DNA from: Isoetes taiwanensis
Taxonomy: Eukaryota > Streptophyta > Lycopodiopsida > Isoetales > Isoetaceae
Direction of reading: 5' to 3'
DNA: 64,000 nucleotides
Assembly (NCBI GenBank): GCA_021234155.1
Contig: JAJEKV010000005.1
Location: forward strand, 16,202,774 to 16,266,773
How positions within the stretch are numbered: the first letter of the stretch is position 1; every line of letters starts with the position of its first letter. The notes beneath the pieces are model-generated. The model had not been told where the DNA came from, did no database searches, and saw nothing but the letters and a program-made list of their open reading frames with translations. Below are positions 1 to 9,779 of this stretch, one piece after another. Position numbers and translations under genes: made by a program.

Positions 1-92
1 CACCCGGAAGGCTATCAGTGTTATTTTTTTTTTTAAGTAGCAAGGCATTGAGCGATGGCGTAGCTGACTGTAGCAGGAGTTTCTTTTCCCAG

Positions 93-1721
93 GTTCACTT
101 ATCAAACATCAGCTGATTTCATCTATCACCCTTGGAATTGCATTGCGATGTGTTTTAGATGCTTTGAGAAAGCCACTTGATTCAAAGGTCTATCCCTTTC
201 CGTTATTCACAGTAATATTTAGAACCTCAAGAACATTTAACATGCCCCCCTTTTTCTTTTCTGTTCCAGATGTTTTCATTTGGCATGACCGCTTTAGAAC
301 AGTTCAAGGAGCGCCTCATAGAGTGGCCACAATACTGCAACCATCTTCTTCAAATTTCTCATATGCGGGAAGATCATAGTGAACTTGTGGATTTTATTGA
401 GCGTGCTCTTGTTCGTGTACCATCTGGGCAGGTGGATATGGTAGGAAACGTGATATCTGGTGAACATCACCAGAGTACAGTACATTCTGTTGTATCAGAG
501 CACGAGGTACACTTTTTGAAACTATTATCCATGAGATTATGCTTTTCTCCTTATACATATGCTTTTTGTGTAGGTTAATGAATCTGGACAAAACCCCCTA
601 GTTAGTAATAATGTCCTCTTAGGAAGTCAGCAGCAGGCTCCACATCAACAGCTGACTGTGCAAATGCAGTTACAGCAACAAGAGGAGAGGCATAAAGGCA
701 CTACGGGTTCAGTAGTTCTCAGTAAGGCACCTTCACAAAATGCTGCTCTGCCGCATCAGTCTAGTACAAGCCAGTTATATGAAGTCTCGGGAACAAAGGT
801 AATGCTTACTCATGTATGTACCATTGTGCTTATTTTTAGTATTCTTTATTTATTTATTATTATTTTAATGTTTTTTAAACTTTTAGAGGCTATTGCACGT
901 GATTCATATTCTGTTGATCCCTGGATTTTCATCCTGGTCTCATTTTACGCAGCCAACTTCATTTCTTCTTTTCTAATCAATGATCTCTTTCTCATGGCCT
1001 TCATGCTACCTCAGAATGAAAATTTGATCAAAATGTAAGGTCTTTAAGGTGCATGTTTAAAGCTTGAAATTTGATGAATGAGTCAATTTTCATGTTTCTT
1101 CAGTTCTGAGTTGTGATTATGACTTATAACTTGCTTTTAGCTCTTTTTCAATCTGCATGTTTAAAGCTTGAAATTTGATGAATGAGTCAATTCTCCTATT
1201 TCTTCAATTCTATGAGTTGTGATCTAGCTGTTGATATTTTACAATTGTAATATTTTCCCATATACCCCCGTTTATAGATCCTTTATTGGTCTCATATGCC
1301 CATAAGTCCTCTGTGGACATTAATAAATGTTTCTTTTGGTAGTCAACTAGAATCATCTGCTTTTGTAAGTATCGAGAAACGAATATTAATATTACAATCT
1401 ATTATTTTGCTACCTCGTTGCGTTCAATGCTTTCTTTTCCTAGATTGGTTCGAGTGTTTCATATCAACAATCATCTAGTCTCTCAAGTTCACAGACACCG
1501 TCAAACCTGGGTTATCGGGCCTCTCGTATTGCAGCTGTATCAGGTGATTACTATCCATCTCTTAATTTATAAGCTGGATCTGGAGTGTGAGGTCATCTTA
1601 GCTGAATTAGCTTCATATTGAAGGTGTGGTGCGACAGCCATCATCAACCCCTGGCTTTGGTCATGCACTAAATATAGAAACATTAGTTGCAGCTGCTGAG
1701 AGGAGAGATACTGCTGTAGAG
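93..1721 (+). other. NOT1: NOT1 exons 1-5: HEAT-repeat end and Gln/Ser-rich linker
   Basis: Exons at 93-187, 270-506, 574-798, 1444-1543 and 1624-1721. Exons 1-2 encode the end of a helical (HEAT-type) region with the conserved stretch [17 protein letters not shown]. Exon 3 is a low-complexity linker rich in Gln and Ser ([10 protein letters not shown]). Exon 5 ends with [18 protein letters not shown], which in NOT1 immediately precedes the MIF4G domain. The 645 bp intron 799-1443 is the largest here and holds a diverged tandem duplication; a small extra exon inside it cannot be excluded, but direct splicing 798 to 1444 keeps the frame. Confidence 0.88.
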
Positions 1722-4700
1722 GTGAGATTCTTGCATGGTGAATGTAGCCTGCTGTTTGACATCTACGGATCTACGGGGTGACTTTCGTTTTAATGATTTT
1801 TTCTTGTTGAAATTCTCAGGCTCCTAATTTAGAGATACAAGATAAAGTTGCATTCATTGTAAACAACTTGGTAGTTACTAACTATGAAGCAAAGGCTAAA
1901 GAGTGTATGGAGGTCCTAAAAGACCAGTACTACCCATGGATGGCACAGTACATGGTTATGAAAAGGTGCATTATTTGAAACTTATGTTTATGAAGCATTC
2001 CATTATTATTGTTTCTATCATTTTGACATTGTAACTTTCCAGGGCAAGCATTGAGCCAAACTATCACGATACTTATCTTAAATTCCTTGATAGTATAAAT
2101 TCTAAGGTCTTGCTGAGGGAAATCGTTAAGGCAACTTATGAAAACTGTAAGGTGTGTAGCTTTGTCCTTGTATAGGATTTGCAATAACATATCAAGATAT
2201 CCAAATGTATATAACAGAATCAAGTTTTGGTATCTTTGTAAGGCACTACTTAATCACTATATGCATCTTGTATTTATTTATTAATCGCAGGTACTACTTA
2301 GGTCAGATCTTATAAAGTCGAGTTCGGAAGAGCGATCACTTCTCAAAAACTTAGGAAGCTGGCTCGGAAAACTTACAATTGGACGCAATCAGGCATTAAG
2401 GGCTCGAGAAATTGACCCAAAATCACTTATTATTGAGGTATTTTGAGGACAGAGATTGTGTTAGCATTATCAGGAACCTTGGCGCTAATAGTTTTGCATA
2501 CAGGCTTATGAAAAGGGATTGATGATTGCCGTCATTCCATTCACATCAAAGGTTTGAGGCACCAAATATATGCTAGATTCTTATATAGTTATTGTGATCT
2601 TATATATGCCTTTGGTGTTTGGTGATTATGCTTTCTAGATTTTGGAGCCTTGCTTGTCAAGCCTAGCATATCAGCCACCTAATCCATGGACAATGGGTAT
2701 CCTTAGTCTGCTAGCCGAAATCTATGCATTGCCCAACCTGAAGATGAATCTCAAGTTTGATATAGAGGTTCGTCTCCATTTTGTTGCTGGTGCTTATGCT
2801 TATGCTGTGGAGGTACTCTTGAATAAAACGTTCCGTTTGGCCTGCTTAGGTGCTTTTCAAGAATTTGGCAGTTGATATGAAGGATGTCAAACCAGCACAA
2901 TTGCTCAGGGATCGTCAACGCGAGGTTGAAGGAAATCCGGACTTTTCAAACAAGGATTTAGTAACATCTTATGGTCAACATCCAATAGAGCATACAGCTT
3001 CTGTGATCTCTCAGCTTAATCAAGTGGACTTGTTACCTGATCTTCCAACTGTCACCATGCATGCAAGCATCCCTGGCGCACTCTCTCAGGTTGTTTTTAA
3101 TGGTCTATTTTGAATTGTATTGTTCATGTAGTTGCTAATGGGGTCACGTCATGCAGCTGAGTGCTGGGCCCGCTTCACAGCAAGAAGAAGAGAAGTCCGC
3201 AGTTTTAAACGTAGCAGAAAGGATAAATGCTTTACCAGGATTATCCCCAGCAGCACCCTCTCCTCCTCCATACTCTGGGGGTCAGGTACATATGTTACTG
3301 CACTTTGATGTTGGCTTGATCATGCAATAGAAATTGTAGAGTCATGCAACTCAAATTTACTGCAGGCAACACCTTTCCCTAATCTCGCTTCTTATGTTGT
3401 CGTCAACCAAAGTTGGCAGGCATAAGCCAGCAACTACAATTGACACGGTGAGCTAGCATTGTCTCTTTGTACAGTTGTTCCTTTTCTGATATAATTTTGA
3501 AGTTACAGGATTGTGCCTGTTGGTATGGAGCGGGCAATTCGGGAAATAATTAACCCAGTTGTAGACAGGAGTGTTAACATTGCTTGCTGTACAACCAAAG
3601 AGATTATATTGAAGGCATGTAATCTATAGATGGCAAAAAGTTCATTTTTGTTTATTTATTATGCTATATAGTGGACTCTCTTTTCTATTAGGACTTTGTG
3701 ATGGAAGCTGATGACAATCGCACTATGAATTCGGCAAATATAATGGTAGCTTGCTTAGCTGGGAGTTTAGCACATGTGACATGCAAGGTAGAGTTGTTGG
3801 CTTCTCAGTCTGTCTTCTGCTATACATGCATCATTTTGGTTGACTTGCTGTCCAGGAACCACTGCGCGTGGCAATGGCCAGTAATTTCCGCACATTACTT
3901 CAACCTCATGTATCACCAGAAGTATTAGACCAAGCAGTTCTAATTGTTACAAATGACAATCTTGACTTAGGTTGTGCAGTGATAGAAAAGGCTGCAACGG
4001 AAAAGGTAAGAAGCAGCGTTATTACTATCACAAGCACTATATTCATGCTTATTGAAACTGCTCATCGTTCATTACCAAGGCATTACGGGAGCTTGAAGAG
4101 CTATTTGGGACAGCTATTGCAAATAGAAGAAAACAAAAGGATTCTTACTATGATGCTTCATACTATTCTCAAGGGCATTTTGCTCGTCTTCCAGAGGCTC
4201 TTCGGCCGAAACCAGGCCGTTTATCTGTCACACAACAGCGAGTTTTTGAGGTACAGTTAGATTGTGTCCAATGCTTTCCTTTATTTCTATGTCTCTCGAG
4301 CTTTTTGAAGTTGGAACTTTTAGAAAATAAGGTGCTGGAAGTGGTTCTCGTTTATCTATCTCAGTGTGTATTGGTATAATCAGAGTCTTAAGAGCGCTGT
4401 TTGTGCAATTGCAAGTGCATGTTTTTGGCATGCAGAGGATGACCCTTTCTTGTAATGTTTTTTCTTTGTTCACAGGACTTTGCTAGGCTTCCATGGCAGT
4501 CCCCCCAAGTATCTTCTGTTGTGTCCAGCACTCCTGTTGCTGTTGCTCCAGCTGGCGCGGCTCGGGCCCCATATTCCATAGGTCCAGGACAAGCGTCTCT
4601 GGGTGTTGTTTCTAGTAGTGGAGTGCAGCCACCAAGTGGTTTGGCTACTCTGGCTCAAGTGACTGAGGTTAATGCAGAAGGAGGTCGATATTCGTGCTCC

Positions 4701-7700
4701 TTCACCAGCCAGGTTTTGTGATTCTTACTGCAACCATGTGAAATTGTGATCGTTTTCAAGAAGTACGTTTTTTATATGATGAATTTTCTCTTTCAGCTTT
4801 ACGACATCTGGGTCAATGGCTGTCCCAGACATAGGTGCTCGGCATAGTCAAGATGCAGCAATAGACTCTGGCAATATTCCAGGCACAATGACCATGATCG
4901 AGGGCATGAACTCCGACTTGTCAGGAGCTTCAAAGGTTAGATTATGATTTTACATAGACACTTAGCCACGGTGATTGTGTTTGAGGGGCTACTAATTGCT
5001 TTTTTTAGATCCCTGGTGCACCTGTGAGTATGCCAACATCCCCAACCTTGTCAGCGGAACAAGTTGCGGGTGTCACAAGCGAGCCGTCTTTGAGCACTGG
5101 GGAGGCAATTGAGAGCTACAATTTGCTCTCTCAAAAGGCAAGTACACCTAAAAATCTTGTATTTTAAAGTTGGCTTTTTGTCCTATTGGGTTAGACGTTT
5201 CTCAGAAATTTTGACAATATTTAGCTTGATTCTTAGTGTTTATTCATAATAGTAGGTCAGCCTTCAGATTGAGATACTGTTTCTGATATTATTAGTAAGC
5301 CTTAGGATTGGAGCTGAGTCGGCTCCAGAGAGTATCAGTAGTTTCAAAATGTGAAAATGCAAACTTTAAAGTGCCTTGCCATATTAAAACCCTGTTGGAA
5401 AAATTAAGTTGGAATTTATATTTCTTGGTTCTGGTATATAATACTCGAATTCACATATCATGACAGGGAATGCATAATGAAACATAATCAGAACACAGGG
5501 TTGGATAATTTTTGGTACTGAGTCGATGTGTGTTTTTGGCAGTTGGATGCAGCTATATCAAGGGCAACAGGTGGTTCATATTCTGCATTAGCCCCGGATC
5601 ATGAAATTAAGGCATGTTATTGGTGGAACTTCAGTGCAATATGTTCTTGAACTTATGTTCTGACTTCCAATATTTATGCTATGCAGGTTTTCGTGACAGA
5701 AATTCAGGAAATTATCACCCAGTGTATAAGTAGGGATGAAGCAGCTTTAGCAATTTCACAGAAGGTAGCAAGTGTCGCTGCACCACGTTAAACACTTATA
5801 CTTTCAGAATTTTGCAGTTTGCATGTGGTGTTATCTCTGCCTTTCTATGTTTTTTATGCATGTACATTCTGCCAGTTTAGGATATATGTCCTGGAATTTT
5901 GAAAGGAAGAATGTGCTTTATCCTGGAATTTTGAAGAAAACTAAATACACCTGCATAGTCAAATTTATAGATTTAAATATGCACTTGCATTTTGGTATAG
6001 GTGCTTGTTTCAGCATTCATTTTTGCCTTTGTCCTTTGTCCTTCGAATCCCTTTGAAGGTCGCTTGTGATTCTGCTTTGATTATCCCCCTTTCATTTTGC
6101 TTGGTGAATAGGTATTTCCTGTTAGTTTATAAGTGTGACTCTGATTTTGGCAGGTTATTTGTTGATATGATTAATTGCCACAAAGTTAGATAGGTTGGTT
6201 CTGCCATTATTGACTGTTTGTTTTGGATTTACCCTAGGTTTTTAAGCGGCTTTATGAGAATGCAGGGAGCAATTTGCATATATCAGCTCACTTGGCTATC
6301 TTGGAATCTATACGCGATGTTTGTAAACGTGTAGTGAAAGAATTAACTAGCTGGGTAAGTATTGATAACAGTGATCAGATGGGAAAGTTGTGCTTATATT
6401 TTAATCAGATACAAAATTTATGCCTGTTTATGTCCAGGTTATTTACTCAGATGATGAAAAAGTTGTGCTTATATTTTAATCAGATACAAAATTTATGCCT
6501 GTTTATGTCCAGGTTATTTACTCAGATGATGAAAGGAGATATAACCGTGAGATAACTGTTGGTCTCATTAAGTCAGAACTCATCAATTTGAATGACTACA
6601 ATATCCATTTGGCAAAGCTGATGGATGGGGGTCGTAACAGTAAGCTGTCTGAGCTCAGCTGGCATTGAGTTGTTGCATTCTTTCTTAACCATGGCATTTC
6701 ATGTTTTCCAGCGGCAGCAACTGAGTTTGCAATATACATTGTCAAGACATGTGTTGTTCAGGATGCCGGCATCAGTGCTACTGAACTTTACAACGTGATT
6801 GATGCCCTGAGCAAGGTGGGACATGCTTATGGTATCTGAAATGTCATTCTTTTTATATTCACATTTCTGACACATGATGTTGTACAGGTAGCTCAACGAC
6901 CTGGGTCACCAGAGTCATTGCAGCAGCTGGTAGAGATAGCTAAGAACACATCCTCAAGTTTCAGTCAGGGTGTTGCTACTGTTGCTAAAGAGGATAAATT
7001 AAAGATCTCTAAGGACAAAAAGGTTTTCCCCAGGAATGAAAACCTTCTATTCTATTTTTCATTGATGTCAGTATAAGTAATATGACTGATCTTTTTGAAT
7101 TACAGCCCATATCAAACCGTGCCGCCATTAGGGATGAGGCCAAGATTACATCTTTAGCAGATCCTGTGGGTTTCCATGAGCAGGTCATTAGCTATTTATA
7201 TTCAAACATACATTGCACTTAATGTTTTTTATATGTTACCCATTGTCTTAAAGTCGTTTTTTATATGTTACCCATTGACTTAAAGTCTTCTTTCCAGGTG
7301 GTAAATCTTTTTGATGAATGGGCCCGTATCTGTAATTCTCCTGGAGTGAATGATAAAGCATATGCTGTATACATATCTCAGCTTCAGCAATCAGGAATGC
7401 TGAAAGGAGATGATGTTTCTGACAGATTCTTCCGGCTTCTTCTGGTGAGTATGCGATATCAGGTGGATGTATTTGTACCTGTCTAGTTTTGGGATTAAAC
7501 GACAAAGATAAAGACTGTCTTCTATCTCCTTCTGTTTGTAATCTCTACGGAGTGCAAACATAATTATCTCTAAACGTACTATCTATCCGTTTTTATGGTG
7601 CAGGAGCTTTCGGTTATACAGTGCCTTAGTACAGATTCTACACTTCCTGTTGTCTCACAGCAGCAAGGGCAGTACCTATCATTTGCAGCAATTGACATGT

Positions 7701-9779
7701 ACGCAAAGCTTGTTGTATTGCTTGTAAAGGTACGCATACAAGAAGGCACAATTATCTTTTTACCTCTCTGAGTGAGCAAGTTTGTGCTCAAGCTTTTACA
7801 CACTTTGCAGTATTATGTTGGTGAGCCTTCAATGAGCAACGTTAATCTTCTAGTGCGGGTAAAGTGACCTCTTGCAGCAAGAGCCGCCTTCTATCTTCTT
7901 CTTGGCTTGTTGGTATAAACCAAGTATGATGCAGGTATTGGCAGTTACTGCGCGTGTAATCACGAGGGATGCTGAAGAAAAGAAAACAACATTTCACCCT
8001 CGTCCTTATTTCCGCTTGTTCTTGAATTGGCTGATGGACTTTAACACATCAGATCCATTATTGGATTCTAGCAATTTCCAGGTTAGCACAATGAGCAAAC
8101 CTTACGCTTGTGGTTTCTACAGTTACCTGTTTTTCTAACCTCCTGTTTCCAGGTATTAAGTGCTTTTGCAAATACGCTTCTAAGTCTACAGCCCCTTCGA
8201 GTTCCTGGATGGAGGTAATGATCTTTTAATTTTCCTATGGCTTTTCTTTTGTCGTTTACCGTACATTTTTGTGGCAGTTTTGCTTGGCTGGAGTTGATTA
8301 GCCACCGCATGTTCATGCCAAAATTGTTGTTAAGCAATGCGCAAATGGGTTGGCCATTATTTCAGAAGTTATTAGTCGCTTTATTCAAGTTCATGGACCC
8401 TTATTTAAGAAATGCAGATTTAAGTGATCCAGTAAGATCCTGACTATTTCCCAGATGGAGGGCTTCATTTGATACTGATGCGTTCAAATTGACTGGTTTC
8501 CTTCAGGTCAGGCTGCTGTATAAGGGAACGCTTCGAGTGCTGCTAGTTTTGCTTCACGACTTCCCTGAATTTCTCTGTGATTATCATTTTAGTTTTTGTG
8601 ATGTTATCCCTCCAAGTTGTATTCAGATGCGTAATCTTATTTTGAGCGCTTTCCCCCGTAACATGAGACTACCGGATCCATTTACACCAAATTTGAAGGT
8701 AACTTGACAGCACCCTGGTTACGTGGCTATTTCTGCCCAAGGGTTCGTATACCTGACATCAATTAACGTGATCCAGGTAGATCTGCTACCAGAGATAAGC
8801 CAAGCCCCACGTATCTTGTCTGACGTTGAGAATGCGTTAAAGAGCAAGCAGCTCAAAACTGAGGTGGACGAGTACCTGAAGGTAGTTGTCTTGATGGCCC
8901 CTTTTTTGATTTAAGTATATGGAACTTAGGCTAATCCTCGATACTTCGACAGACTCGCCAACATGCTTCACTGTTCTCCGTTGATCTAAAACAGCGTCTC
9001 ACACATTCCCAGCTAGAAACATTGACAAGTGGTACTCGTTATAATGTGCCATTGATCAATTCCCTGGTGCTTTATGTCGGAATGCAGGTCAGTATGAGCC
9101 TTCATCAATTTAAGACTTTCTGTTGTCTAAAACTTTATTTTATTTTCAGGCAATTCAACAACTTCAAAATAAAAGCACTCCACAACAGCTTGCAGTGCCA
9201 ACTACACCAATAACTCATAGTGCTCCGATGGATATCTTTCAAAGGTTGATTATGGAACTGGATACTGAAGGTCGCTACTTATTCTTAAATGCTGTTGCAA
9301 ACCAATTGCGATACCCCAATAATCACACACATTACTTCTCATGCGTGTTGTTATACCTTTTTGCGGAGGCCAATCAGGTTGGGAACCTATAGAAACGTCA
9401 CCAATATCTTCATGGTTTTAATTATTGATTTATTTATATCAGGAGATTATCCAGGAGCAGATCACCCGTGTTCTATTGGAAAGATTGATTGTAAATCGTC
9501 CCCATCCATGGGGCCTGCTAATTACTTTCATCGAGCTTATAAAGGTGTGAAAGCAGTTTTTATTGTACAGCAAGTTGTGCTCGGTTCTGACATAGTTCAA
9601 TTATTGTCTGACTCTTCTACAGAATCCAAGATACAGTTTCTGGACGCATGGATTTACGCGGTGTGCCCCTGAGATAGAGAGATTATTTGAATCGGTTGCA
9701 AGATCATGTATGGGCCCCCCCAAAGCCCAGTGATGAAGAGATCACCTCTGTTCTTAACTCAGAAGGATTGAAGGGTTGA
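93..9779 (+). CDS. NOT1: NOT1 (CNOT1), CCR4-NOT complex scaffold, 3' two thirds
   Basis: NOT1 is the large cytoplasmic scaffold of the CCR4-NOT deadenylase; it docks CAF1/CCR4, CAF40 and NOT2/NOT3. I placed 39 exons covering about 1,700 codons; plant NOT1 has about 2,400 residues, so roughly 700 N-terminal residues lie upstream of the window. The first visible exon (93-187) reads [17 protein letters not shown], and the next (270-506) [20 protein letters not shown], both strongly NOT1-like. Exon phases agree at every junction except next to three exons that each carry a one-base indel (near 3,410, 4,670 and 9,715-9,721). The stop is TGA at 9,731-9,733 as written, or 9,777-9,779 if the C run is one base shorter; the latter gives a natural C-terminus ([10 protein letters not shown] then NSEGLKG). 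All introns are GT-AG except three GC-AG. Either a live gene with sequence errors or a very young pseudogene; the first is more likely. Confidence 0.97.
1051..1230. repeat. Diverged tandem duplication in NOT1 intron 3, period 104 bp
   Basis: The segment starting GCATGTTTAAAGCTTGAAAT at 1,051 recurs at 1,155, followed in both copies by a matching GATGAATGAGTCAATT and a looser match through TGAGTTGTGAT. The second copy has small indels. It lies inside an intron and has no coding consequence. Confidence 0.85.
1820..3089 (+). other. NOT1: NOT1 exons 6-11: MIF4G domain (CAF1/CCR4 docking)
   Basis: Exons 1820-1965, 2043-2151, 2291-2437, 2504-2551, 2639-2767 and 2850-3089. Together they read as the NOT1 MIF4G domain, with hallmark segments [54 protein letters not shown] and [20 protein letters not shown]. 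In the family this domain recruits the CAF1 deadenylase. All junctions keep the frame (phases 0,2,0,0,0,0). Exon 11 continues into a linker after the segment NPDFSNKDL. Confidence 0.96.
3157..4250 (+). other. NOT1: NOT1 exons 12-17: linker and CAF40-binding domain (DUF3819)
   Basis: Exons 3157-3285, 3366-3447, 3509-3614, 3692-3787, 3856-4005 and 4080-4250. Exons 14-16 give the DUF3819/CNOT9-binding helices, with [37 protein letters not shown] and [19 protein letters not shown]. Exon 17 ends in [17 protein letters not shown], a conserved marker after the domain. Exon 13 is 82 nt; the phase of exon 14 requires 83, and the in-frame reading stops at TAA (3,423-3,425), so one base is missing, probably an A in the AAA run near 3,409-3,411. 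The intron after 3614 has a GC donor. Confidence 0.94.
3615..5686 (+). other. Three GC-AG introns in NOT1
   Basis: The donors after exon ends 3614 (AAG/GCATGT), 5137 (AAG/GCAAGT) and 5611 (AAG/GCATGT) use GC instead of GT. The introns run 3615-3691, 5138-5542 and 5612-5686. Flanking exons join in frame and in protein similarity, and no nearby GT restores the reading, so GC use is forced. GC-AG introns are usually around one percent of plant introns; three of 38 in one gene is high. The exon-side AAG and the positions after GC follow the known strong consensus of GC donors. Confidence 0.85.
4476..7183 (+). other. NOT1: NOT1 exons 18-27: Ser/Pro-rich linker and connector helices
   Basis: Exons 4476-4712, 4797-4935, 5009-5137, 5543-5611, 5687-5764, 6238-6354, 6513-6639, 6712-6815, 6888-7022 and 7106-7183. 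Exon 18 begins [10 protein letters not shown] and is Ala/Ser/Pro-rich. It is 237 nt, one more than the phase of exon 19 allows; reading one frame later near 4,670-4,685 gives [11 protein letters not shown], which runs smoothly into [19 protein letters not shown]. Exons 22-25 hold the well-conserved helical connector, including [20 protein letters not shown] and [17 protein letters not shown]. The introns after 5137 and 5611 have GC donors. The acceptor of exon 24 must be the downstream copy of a 75 bp duplication. Confidence 0.9.
6384..6533. repeat. 75 bp perfect tandem duplication across an intron-exon border of NOT1
   Basis: The block beginning AAAGTTGTGCTTATATTTTA at 6,384 recurs exactly at 6,459. 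Each copy includes the end of the intron (TTTATGTCCAG) and the first 21 bases of exon 24 (VIYSDDE). There are therefore two acceptors, at 6,437 and 6,512. Using the first gives a TAA stop within 14 codons, so only the second can yield NOT1 protein. The duplication is recent, since I see no difference between the copies. Confidence 0.93.
7224..7287. repeat. 32 bp tandem duplication in a NOT1 intron
   Basis: GTTTTTTATATGTTACCCAT at 7,224 recurs at 7,256, each copy ending in TTAAAGTC; one base differs (TGTCTT versus TGACTT). It sits just upstream of the acceptor of exon 28 and does not touch coding sequence. Confidence 0.9.
7298..9779 (+). other. NOT1: NOT1 exons 28-39: NOT1 C-terminal domain (NOT2/NOT3 docking)
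   Basis: Exons 7298-7444, 7604-7729, 7811-7858, 7935-8081, 8153-8214, 8278-8431, 8507-8698, 8777-8881, 8953-9087, 9150-9377, 9443-9544 and 9623 to stop. This is the most conserved part of the family. Markers include [65 protein letters not shown] and [17 protein letters not shown]. The domain binds the NOT2-NOT3 heterodimer. The last exon contains seven C at 9,715-9,721 just after ARSCMG; six would extend the protein by about 15 residues and are the more natural reading. Confidence 0.96.

Noticed and set aside
658-1038. A 126-codon frame ending in a membrane-like hydrophobic stretch
   Set aside because: The first part is NOT1 exon 3; the hydrophobic part is translated intron after the donor at 799.
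6438-6512. An extra in-frame exon from the upstream copy of the 75 bp duplication
   Set aside because: Reading from the first acceptor reaches TAA after 13 codons, so it cannot be part of the functional NOT1 mRNA.
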